Source: an uncultured Oscillospiraceae bacterium (GTDB lineage: Bacteria; Bacillota; Clostridia; Oscillospirales; Acutalibacteraceae). Taken from it: a stretch of 49,065 nucleotides of DNA. Made by a program: the position numbers and the translations under genes. The DNA is taken from NCBI GenBank assembly GCA_900544375.1, contig UQUZ01000016.1:1-49065 (forward strand). Reading direction: 5' to 3'. Positions 23,973-30,846 of this stretch are shown in pieces. Position 1 is the first letter of the stretch. Every line of letters starts with the position of its first letter. The notes beneath the pieces were generated by a model. The model searched no databases, had not been told where the DNA came from, and worked only from the letters and a program-made list of their open reading frames with translations.

Positions 23973-25408
23973 AAATAGCGAAAGAAAAAGAAACAGTATC
24001 GCCCCTAGCCGAACATCATCAGGCAACGGCGAGGGAAAAAATTTCGTATAGTATCTATTTTTTGGGGCAGGGGCTGGTGTATACCATCGTTTCCCAATGC
24101 CTGATGTATTATTACACGGATTCTGTTTTGATGGCTCCGGCGGTGGTGTCCATTATTCTGGCGATTGGCAAGGTTTGGGATGCGGTGAATGATACGCTGT
24201 TCGGCCTCATCGTGGATGCGGTGAAATTCAAATCGGGACACAAATTTTTACCCTGGCTTCGCCTCTCCACCATTTTGATCCCATTGAGCACGATCGCGCT
24301 GTTTTGCCTCAATGCTGGCATGAGCCCAACGATCAAAATTGTGCTGGCTGTGGTGACCTACCTGCTGTGGGATACCTGCTATACGCTCTGCGACGCGCCG
24401 ATTTTCGCTCTGCCGACCGCTATGACCTCTAGCGTAAAGGAGCGCTCCAGCTTTATGACCGTGGGCACGGTGGGCGGCTCGCTTGCAGCTGCGCTGGCCA
24501 CTGTGTTTTTGGTTCCGTATGCGGAAAATAACGGCTACCTCAAGGCCGCGATCATCGTTGCGGTGGTTTCTTTCCTGGCTATGTCGCTGATCAGCCTTTT
24601 TGGAAAAGAGCGGTATAAAGTGAAGGAGGAGGTGCTGGAAAAACCGGCCTCCCTGAGGGACACCTGGGAGTATCTGATCCATAACAAATATCTGCTCTAT
24701 TTCTATGCTTATCGCATGATCTCAGGCAGCATTGCGGTTTCGATGCTCATTTATGTTGCAAAATATTGCCTTGGCGATGTGAAATATATGTCGATGGTCG
24801 TTGCCATTTCAGTCATTCCAATCTGCATTTTGTTCCTGTTCTCCGGCAAGATTTTCAAGCGGTTTGATAAGATCGTCGTCTATCGCTTCTGCATGATCGC
24901 AACGATTCTGATGAATGCGATCACTCTGTTCGTCGGCTACCAAAACCGTACTTTGGCCATCGCCTGCCTGGTCGTGATTGCGGTGCTGGCGATTCTGCCC
25001 TCGATTTTAATGGGTGCGATCCCGCAAGACTGCGTGGAATACGGCACTTACAAAACAGAAACCCGCAAAGAGGGCATCACGTTTGCCCTCCAGACATTCG
25101 CCAACAAGCTGACGGCGGCTGTTGCGACGATTATCACCGGCGGTGTGCTCACCTTTGTGGGGTATGATGTGGCTGCGGAAAAAGCTGCTACGGAGGCGCA
25201 CAAGGTAGTGGAAATTGCCGTTTCCCAGGCGACGGTCAGCGGGATGTGGAAGGCGAGCTTTATCGTCCCGATCATCGGCCAGCTGCTTGCGATCGGCTTC
25301 CTGTTTGCTTATAATTTAAGGGATAAAGACGTGCAGATTATGTCCGACTGCAATGCGGGCAAGATCACAAAAGCAGAGGCCGAGGCCCTGCTTTCCAGAA
25401 AATATTGA
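23969..25408 (+). CDS. GPH-family sugar:cation symporter
   Basis: A 479-residue transporter of the glycoside-pentoside-hexuronide:cation symporter family (MelB/XynB-like, MFS fold) with 12 predicted membrane spans. Family signatures include YYYTDSV, the KVWDAVNDTLFG segment after helix 2, and IPQDCVEYGTYKTETRKEG before the last helices. It would import an oligosaccharide with Na+ or H+. ATG at 23969 overlaps the GH20 stop as ATGA; the frame extends upstream inside the GH20 gene without a ribosome site. It is the only transporter of the locus, so its substrate defines what the four cytoplasmic enzymes receive. Confidence 0.92.
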   Translation: MKIAKEKETVSPLAEHHQATAREKISYSIYFLGQGLVYTIVSQCLMYYYTDSVLMAPAVVSIILAIGKVWDAVNDTLFGLIVDAVKFKSGHKFLPWLRLSTILIPLSTIALFCLNAGMSPTIKIVLAVVTYLLWDTCYTLCDAPIFALPTAMTSSVKERSSFMTVGTVGGSLAAALATVFLVPYAENNGYLKAAIIVAVVSFLAMSLISLFGKERYKVKEEVLEKPASLRDTWEYLIHNKYLLYFYAYRMISGSIAVSMLIYVAKYCLGDVKYMSMVVAISVIPICILFLFSGKIFKRFDKIVVYRFCMIATILMNAITLFVGYQNRTLAIACLVVIAVLAILPSILMGAIPQDCVEYGTYKTETRKEGITFALQTFANKLTAAVATIITGGVLTFVGYDVAAEKAATEAHKVVEIAVSQATVSGMWKASFIVPIIGQLLAIGFLFAYNLRDKDVQIMSDCNAGKITKAEAEALLSRKY

Positions 25409-25424
25409 TAGGAGGGAGAATCCC

Positions 25425-27809
25425 ATGACGATCCCGGAAATCATCAGCCAAATGACGCTGGAAGAAAAGGCGGCGCTTCTCACGGGGGAAGATTCCTGGC
25501 ATATTCGCAACTGCCCGCGTTTGGGGATGGAGCGCACGATGGTCAGCGACGGCCCGCACGGGCTGCGCAAGGAACGTGAAGATGCAAACGGCGGTTTATT
25601 CAAAGATAGTATTGATGCTGTCTGCTTTCCCTCCGCCGTGGGCATGGCGAGCTCCTTTCACCCAGATGCGCTTGCGAAGCTCGGCGAAACGCTAGGCGAG
25701 GAGTGCCAGGCGGAGGACGTTTCCATCCTGCTTGGCCCCGGTGTGAATATGAAACGCTCTCCTCTGTGCGGGCGAAATTTTGAATATTTTTCGGAGGATC
25801 CTTATCTCACGGGCAAGCTCGCCGCAAGCTATGTGCGCGGCGTGCAGAGCAAAGGCGTCGGCACCAGCGTCAAGCATTTCGCGGCGAACAATCAGGAGTA
25901 TCGTCGCATGTCGATTTCTGCGGTGGTAGACGAACGCGCACTGCGTGAAATCTATTTGGCAGCTTTTGAAATGGTTGTCAAGGAGGCGAAGCCGTGGACG
26001 CTCATGTGCTCTTACAACCGGATTAACGGCGTATATTCCTCGGAGAACGAGTGGCTTCTGAACCGCGTTCTGCGCAAGGAATGGGGCTTCGAGGGCTTTG
26101 TGATGACCGATTGGGGCGCATCCAATTACCGTGTGCTCGGCGTTGGCAGCGGTTGCGACCTGGAGATGCCGTCCAGCGGGGAGCGAAACACGCAGCGGAT
26201 TATCCGGGCTGTGCGCAGCGGCAAGCTGCATGAGTCCCGTTTGGACCTCTGCGTCCGACGGATTCTGGAAGCCTCTCAGCGGTATCTGGACGGGAAGCGG
26301 TCGGCCATCTTTGACCGTGAGCAGGATCATGAAATTGCCCGGGAGCTTGCCCGGGAAGCAATGGTGCTGCTAAAAAATGAAAACAATGTGCTTCCGCTTA
26401 AGGAAGGCGCGAAAGTCGCCTTCCTTGGCGAATTTGCAAAGCAGCCGCGCTATCAGGGCGGCGGTAGCTCCCATATCCATGCGCATCGCGTTACTTCCGC
26501 GTGGGAGGCGGCGCAGGGGAAGGCGCAGCTCACCTTCGCGCCCGGATACCTTCTTGATAACGAAGAAGTGGATGCCGCGCTGCTGCACCAGGCTGCTCAA
26601 ACGGCAAAGGATGCGGATGTTGCTGTCGTTTTTATCGGCCTGACCGACCGCATGGAATCTGAGGGCTATGATCGCAAGCATCTCAACTTACCAAACTCGC
26701 ATAATGAGTTGGTAAAAGCAGTTGCAAAGGTGCAAAAAAACACCGTTGTTGTGTTGCACAATGGTTCTCCCGTTTTAATGCCGTGGCTGGGGGACGTGCA
26801 AGGCGTTTTGGAAGCCTATCTGGGCGGAGAAGCGGCGGGGGAGGCGGTTGCTGATTTGCTGTTTGGCGAGGCAAATCCTAGCGGCAAACTCCCAGAAACC
26901 TTCCCACTCTCTTTGGAGGATACCCCGTGCGCCGCTTATTTCCCCGGAAATCAGCTTACCGTAGAGTATCGGGAGAGTATTTATATCGGCTACCGCTATT
27001 ATGATAAGGCGGACAAAGACGTTCTTTTCCCCTTCGGATTTGGGCTCTCCTACACACAGTTTGCCTATTCCGGCCTAAAACTTAGCCGGAAGAAGCTGGG
27101 CGAGGGAGATACGCTGGTTGTTTCCTTCCGAGTGAAAAATACGGGCGCTGTTGCAGGGGCGGAGGCGGCGCAGCTCTATGTTGCCGCCCCTGTGGAGCAC
27201 GGCTTCCGCGCACCACAGGAGCTCAAAGGGTTTCAAAAGGTCTTTCTGGAGCCGGGTGATGAGCAAGAGATCACGATCACGCTCGATGAGCGCGCCTTTT
27301 CCTATTATAATGTGCAGAAGAGGGCATGGGAGCCGGCCTCCGGCACATATGAAATTCGTATTGGGGCCTCCAGCCGCGATATCCGCCTGAAACAGCGCGT
27401 GGAGGTTTCCGGCGATGCGTTTCCGAATTTTGAGCAGTATCCCTCCTATATTTCCGGCATGGTGCAAAAGGTGCCGGACGGAGAGTTTGAGGCGCTTCTC
27501 GGCCAGCCGATGCCAAAGGCACAGATGGAGCCGGGCGAGCGCTTCACGATCAACAACTGTCTGGAGGATGCGAAGGACACCAAATGGGGGAAGCGTTTTA
27601 TGGGCCTGCTAGCCAAAATAGCAGGCGAGCGATATGGAGACTTTTTGGAAGCTGTCTATACGGCACCGATCCGAACGATTGTCACAAGCTTCCATGTGTT
27701 GACGGAGCAGGAGGCCTTTGCGATCGTGGCGCTGCTCAATGAGGAACATGTGCTTTCTTCCCTTGCAGTCTTAATAAAAAAAGTTGCGCAGATGAAAAAG
27801 AAAAAGTAA
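25425..27809 (+). CDS. Glycoside hydrolase family 3, standard domain order
   Basis: A 794-residue GH3 enzyme in classical order: TIM barrel (about 1-310, SDGPHGLRK, KHFAANNQEYRR, nucleophile Asp229 in VMTDWG), sandwich domain (about 320-540, with FIGLTDRMESEGYDR bearing the acid/base Glu), then a fibronectin III-like domain (about 580-650). A further 100 residues at the C terminus are helical and of unknown role. Likely a beta-glucosidase or beta-xylosidase in the cytoplasm (no signal peptide). AGGAGGG stands 9 bases before ATG at 25425, 16 bases after the transporter stop. Last gene of the operon. Its domain order contrasts with the permuted GH3 at 1523. Confidence 0.93.
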   Translation: MTIPEIISQMTLEEKAALLTGEDSWHIRNCPRLGMERTMVSDGPHGLRKEREDANGGLFKDSIDAVCFPSAVGMASSFHPDALAKLGETLGEECQAEDVSILLGPGVNMKRSPLCGRNFEYFSEDPYLTGKLAASYVRGVQSKGVGTSVKHFAANNQEYRRMSISAVVDERALREIYLAAFEMVVKEAKPWTLMCSYNRINGVYSSENEWLLNRVLRKEWGFEGFVMTDWGASNYRVLGVGSGCDLEMPSSGERNTQRIIRAVRSGKLHESRLDLCVRRILEASQRYLDGKRSAIFDREQDHEIARELAREAMVLLKNENNVLPLKEGAKVAFLGEFAKQPRYQGGGSSHIHAHRVTSAWEAAQGKAQLTFAPGYLLDNEEVDAALLHQAAQTAKDADVAVVFIGLTDRMESEGYDRKHLNLPNSHNELVKAVAKVQKNTVVVLHNGSPVLMPWLGDVQGVLEAYLGGEAAGEAVADLLFGEANPSGKLPETFPLSLEDTPCAAYFPGNQLTVEYRESIYIGYRYYDKADKDVLFPFGFGLSYTQFAYSGLKLSRKKLGEGDTLVVSFRVKNTGAVAGAEAAQLYVAAPVEHGFRAPQELKGFQKVFLEPGDEQEITITLDERAFSYYNVQKRAWEPASGTYEIRIGASSRDIRLKQRVEVSGDAFPNFEQYPSYISGMVQKVPDGEFEALLGQPMPKAQMEPGERFTINNCLEDAKDTKWGKRFMGLLAKIAGERYGDFLEAVYTAPIRTIVTSFHVLTEQEAFAIVALLNEEHVLSSLAVLIKKVAQMKKKK

Positions 27810-27819
27810 GCCCCCAAGA

Positions 27820-27856
27820 GGGAGCATGCCGAATGATCTTGGCAGGCTCCCTTTCT
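27820..27856 (+). terminator. Terminator of the glycan operon
   Basis: GGGAGC pairs with GCTCCC, with an inner TGCC/GGCA, followed by TTTCT. It starts 11 bases after the GH3 stop. Confidence 0.75.
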
Positions 27857-27910
27857 GGTTTGACAGCACGAATTTCCGGAAGATAAAGTAAAAAATATTT
27901 GATTTACCCC

Positions 27911-27939
27911 TTGATTTTTTTTCGTTGGTCCGATATAAT
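27911..27939 (+). promoter_or_regulatory. Promoter of tRNA-Ser
   Basis: TTGATT (27911-27916), 17-base spacer, TATAAT (27934-27939), about 38 bases before the tRNA 5' end. Confidence 0.75.
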
Positions 27940-27977
27940 AACAAAGCACCGGAAATGACCGACCGGTGCTTCCTTAT

Positions 27978-28070
27978 GGAGAGTTGTCCGAGTTGGTCGA
28001 AGGAGCACGACTGGAAATCGTGTAATGAGTCAACGCTCATTCGAGGGTTCGAATCCCTTGCTCTCCGCCA
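27978..28070 (+). tRNA. tRNA-Ser (anticodon GGA)
   Basis: A 93-base tRNA with encoded CCA. The 7-bp acceptor stem pairs GGAGAGT with GCTCTCC, the discriminator is G as expected for serine, and the anticodon loop CTGGAAA gives GGA. A long variable arm (TGAGTCAACGCTCA) marks it as class II, and GGTTCGAATCC is the T arm. It has its own promoter and terminator. No integrase or duplicated 3' end was found next to it, so it does not appear to be an occupied attachment site. Confidence 0.97.
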
Positions 28071-28080
28071 TAATATTTTT

Positions 28081-28121
28081 GTGGACAAACCTTTGATTAT
28101 CAAGGGTTTGTCCACTTTTTT
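28081..28121 (+). terminator. Terminator of tRNA-Ser
   Basis: A 16-bp stem starting GTGGACAAACC with one wobble pair, a three-base loop, then a run of T. It begins 10 bases after the tRNA. Confidence 0.9.
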
Positions 28122-28330
28122 ACGGCATTTTACATATGCAGTCCTTTACTCGATTATGTTGACGGTAGCTACACGATTTTTTGGAGTTTTTACAGGAATC
28201 GTATGCGTCAAATTGCTTCAATAGTCATGATTTTATCTTTGCTCGAACATACATTCATTGTGGAAATCCTAAACCAATGAGGAAAGGGTGTGAGAGGCTT
28301 TCGTTGCGCGCCAACTTTTGCACAAAAGAT

Positions 28331-28375
28331 GACGCCCCCTGACGCGGTTTCGTTTCTCTGCGTCAGGGGGCGTTT
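28331..28375 (-). terminator. Hairpin/terminator downstream of rnhA
   Basis: ACGCCCCCTGACGC (28332-28345) pairs perfectly with its complement at 28360-28373. On the minus strand it follows the rnhA stop by about 25 bases, with a modest TCTTTT tail. The stretch 28122-28330 before it holds no gene or structure I recognise. Confidence 0.65.
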
Positions 28376-28396
28376 GCCTGTTGTGCTGTGCCGCGA

Positions 28397-28846
28397 TTAT
28401 CTAAATTTTTGCGATTGTGCTACTGCCAATTGATCGCACCGCTCGTTTTCCGGATGGCCCGCATGGCCTTTTACCCAAATGATTTCATATTCCTGCGTTT
28501 CCAAAAGCTTCAGCAGCTCCTCCCACAGCTCCGCGTTGAGCGCGGGTTTCTTATCTGCTTTCCGCCAGCCGTTGCGCCGCCAGCTAACGGCCCATCCTTT
28601 GGTGATTGCATTGGCAACATATTGTGAATCTGTGTAGATTTTGATGTGGCAGCGTTTTTTCAGAGCCCTTAGCCCTTCGATCACGGCGGTGAGCTCCATG
28701 CGGTTGTTCGTCGTCTCCTTTTCGCCGCCGGAAAGCTCCTTTTCTTTGCCGCGGCAGCGCAGAATCGCACCCCATCCGCCGGGGCCGGGGTTCCCGGAGC
28801 ATGCGCCGTCTGTAAACAGTTCCACAAGGTCAAGTCCAGTCTGCAT
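28397..28846 (-). CDS. rnhA: Ribonuclease HI
   Basis: A 149-residue RNase H type 1 that cuts the RNA strand of RNA-DNA hybrids. The acidic active site is present: Asp13 in FTDGACSGNPGPGGW, Glu51 in NNRMEL, Asp73 in YTDSQYV, and Asp near 138 in NERCDQLA. The basic handle and the WVKGHAGHPENE loop resemble Escherichia coli RNase HI. AAGGAG stands 8 bases before ATG. It lies downstream of the anti-sigma gene on the same strand with a 38-base gap, so co-transcription is possible. Confidence 0.96.
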   Translation of the reverse strand: MQTGLDLVELFTDGACSGNPGPGGWGAILRCRGKEKELSGGEKETTNNRMELTAVIEGLRALKKRCHIKIYTDSQYVANAITKGWAVSWRRNGWRKADKKPALNAELWEELLKLLETQEYEIIWVKGHAGHPENERCDQLAVAQSQKFR

Positions 28847-28884
28847 AATGCAACTCCTTTTGCTTTCTTCCTGTTAAGGATACA

Positions 28885-30123
28885 TCAGTCGCGGCTGAAC
28901 GTCAATTCCTCCACAAAGATTCCCTCAACGCCGGCCAGCTCACAAAATTGCAGGATTTCCGATGGACTGCCCAGCACGGTGACGCCATAGGTTTTGATTC
29001 CATTCGCTTTGATAAAGCGTTGAACAGCTGCATAATAGTCTGACAGATTGCTTTCATATGACTCCAGGGTCTTTAAAAAATCAGGGTGATCCGCCATGAC
29101 CTGTAAAAGCGTTTGAAAATGGCTTTCATATAGCGCACCGTTCTTTTTGCTGTCCGTATCAGAAAGGTGCGGCGAAAGCTCAAAATTGGGGTAACTGTTG
29201 TTGATCTGTTCAAAATAGATGCCCGTGCCGTTCGGCTCAAAACCAACTTGAGGCAAAAGCTGGGCAGGGAAAGAGTCGTTCATTTGAACGGTGGCCCCTG
29301 TAACGTCTGCGCTGGAATCTGTTGTTTCCGTGCCGATTTCTGCGTTCCTATAGTAGTTGGCATTACGCACAGCAACCCAGAGGATTGGAAGGCTGTTTTG
29401 ATCCTTCATCTGGAGCGCGGCCAGCTCCTCCATGGATAAATCCTTTTGGAAGGAGAGCGCGGCCTTTACGTTCACATAATCGGGTAGCGTTTTTAGGTAT
29501 GCAACCGTATCCGGCAGGTTTTCTTTTTGAAGCTCTGCGCCCGAATAGGATACGCCCCGCGTAAAGGCGTTTGCCATAGGATAGCTCCAAAATTCCTGCG
29601 CAAGGGAAAGCTTACCCCGATGCAACGTTGCGGGCAGATATTCTAGGCCACCCGTCAGCGAATCGCCGCGGGTAATGGTGAGGTCATAGCTGCCGATCCC
29701 TGTGTTTTTTGTTGTTAAACGATAAAACTGCTTTCCAGGGCAATGGAGTTCCGTGTAGGCAGCCAGGCAAATTCCAAAATTTGAGGTTTGCTTCTCATAT
29801 GTGCTCTTTTGTGGATCATAGAACATTTGGTTTAACAGTGGCTTAGCGGCAAATTGCACGAAAAGGGCAAGGCATACCACTACGGCAACAGCACAGGCAA
29901 TCAAGCACACATTTCGCTTTTTGATCGATTTTTTCATCTTTTTCAATCCGTCCGTTGCTTCTCCATTTGGCGGCGGGGCAGAGACGTTCAGCTCCATTCC
30001 GTCTGTTTCCAAAAGATATTGGGTAATCAGCTCATTTTTTTCGAGCTCTTGCTCGATATATTCTTTTTCTTCTTCCGATGCGGTTCCGTTTTGGTAGCGC
30101 TCAAAGGCGGCTTTAAAATCCAT
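28885..30123 (-). CDS. Membrane anti-sigma factor (Sigma_reg N/C type)
   Basis: A 412-residue single-span protein. The N-terminal 70 residues are cytoplasmic, beginning FERYQNGTASEEEKEYIEQELEKN, the kind of helical sigma-binding segment seen in such proteins. A transmembrane helix spans about 71-92, and about 320 residues lie outside the cell. The external part contains patterns of the sigma-factor-regulator families, such as YLKTLPDYVNVKAALSF and LPILWVAVRN. It would hold the adjacent ECF sigma factor at the membrane until a signal arrives. GGAGG precedes its ATG. It overlaps the sigma gene by 11 bases, so the two are translationally coupled. The signal is unknown. Confidence 0.8.
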   Translation of the reverse strand: MDFKAAFERYQNGTASEEEKEYIEQELEKNELITQYLLETDGMELNVSAPPPNGEATDGLKKMKKSIKKRNVCLIACAVAVVVCLALFVQFAAKPLLNQMFYDPQKSTYEKQTSNFGICLAAYTELHCPGKQFYRLTTKNTGIGSYDLTITRGDSLTGGLEYLPATLHRGKLSLAQEFWSYPMANAFTRGVSYSGAELQKENLPDTVAYLKTLPDYVNVKAALSFQKDLSMEELAALQMKDQNSLPILWVAVRNANYYRNAEIGTETTDSSADVTGATVQMNDSFPAQLLPQVGFEPNGTGIYFEQINNSYPNFELSPHLSDTDSKKNGALYESHFQTLLQVMADHPDFLKTLESYESNLSDYYAAVQRFIKANGIKTYGVTVLGSPSEILQFCELAGVEGIFVEELTFSRD

Positions 30124-30613
30124 ATCCGCTTTCCTCCAATGCTTTTTTTAGTTTGATGCGGCCACGGCAAAGCGTGGTCTTTACATTGCCTACTGATCGC
30201 TGCGTGATTTTTGCGATTTCTCCGGTGGAAAGCCCCGCGTAATAATAGAGTAGCAGCGCTTCCCTGTAATGCGGCGGGAAGGAGTAGATACATTGCAGCA
30301 GCATGCGGTTGCGCTCCCGATTGATCGACTGTGTTTCAGGGGACTGTTCTGGCGAGGCGTATATCGGCAGCTCTGTTTGAAGCTCCATTTGCTTGTGCTT
30401 GTGCCGCAACCGATCGATCCAGAGATTCTTGCATACAAGCAACAGCCAGTATTGAAAATGCTCCGTTTCGTTTTCATAGGAAAATAGAGCCTTAACAAAG
30501 GCGTCGGCCACAAGATCTTCCGTATCTTCCCGATTCTTGCAGAGGGATAGGGTGTAGGCATATGCTGCGTCATAATAGTTTTGATACAACTCCTCCAGAA
30601 TGTCAGGCTGCAC
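30113..30613 (-). CDS. ECF-type RNA polymerase sigma factor
   Basis: A 166-residue sigma-70 family protein with only regions 2 and 4. Region 2 (about 8-75) shows the NREDTEDLVADAFVKAL and LLLVCKNLWIDRLRHK segments; region 4 (about 108-160) shows FPPHYREALLLYYYAGLSTGEIAKI and the NVKTTLCRGRIKLK helix. The start is taken as GTG at 30613 because GAGGAGGG lies 7 bases upstream; an ATG pair seven codons earlier overlaps that ribosome site. The downstream gene encodes its membrane anti-sigma. A second promoter candidate with ECF-like elements suggests autoregulation. Confidence 0.9.
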   Translation of the reverse strand: MQPDILEELYQNYYDAAYAYTLSLCKNREDTEDLVADAFVKALFSYENETEHFQYWLLLVCKNLWIDRLRHKHKQMELQTELPIYASPEQSPETQSINRERNRMLLQCIYSFPPHYREALLLYYYAGLSTGEIAKITQRSVGNVKTTLCRGRIKLKKALEESGYGF

Positions 30614-30637
30614 GGCTTTCCCTCCTCTCATCAAAGA

Positions 30638-30664
30638 AACGGATGAAACACGGAAATGGTTACA
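30638..30664 (-). promoter_or_regulatory. Possible ECF-type autoregulatory promoter
   Basis: Minus strand TGTAAC (30659-30664), 17 bases, then CGTT (30638-30641). This resembles the TGAAAC/CGTC pattern of Bacillus ECF sigma factors, with one mismatch in each box. Placed just ahead of the sigma gene, it would allow self-activation. Confidence 0.35.
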
Positions 30665-30694
30665 AATGAATTCAAAATTTTTTTGGAATGCTGT

Positions 30695-30723
30695 ATTCTA
30701 GCACAGGAAACTTCGGGCAGCAA
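30695..30723 (-). promoter_or_regulatory. Vegetative promoter of the sigma/anti-sigma pair
   Basis: Minus strand TTGCTG (30718-30723), 17-base spacer, TAGAAT (30695-30700) with a TG upstream extension. It lies about 80 bases before the sigma start codon. Confidence 0.5.
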
Positions 30724-30846
30724 GATAAAATTCTCTTTTTTCTCCTTTTCCTTTGGTTATTCGCTTAGGCTTGTGTTCATACTAATGAAAAATGGATGGA
30801 AAAGCGCGGCATATCCATGCGCTTTTCGGAGGAGAGGAATTTTTTC

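Noticed and set aside
27771..28115. Minus-strand open frame of 114 codons containing RARDSNPR
   Set aside because: It is the well-known spurious translation of a tRNA-Ser antisense strand, has no ribosome site and crosses two terminators.
28122..28330. Integrated-element remnant next to tRNA-Ser
   Set aside because: Translations in all frames gave no integrase-like motif, and no copy of the tRNA 3' end was seen nearby.
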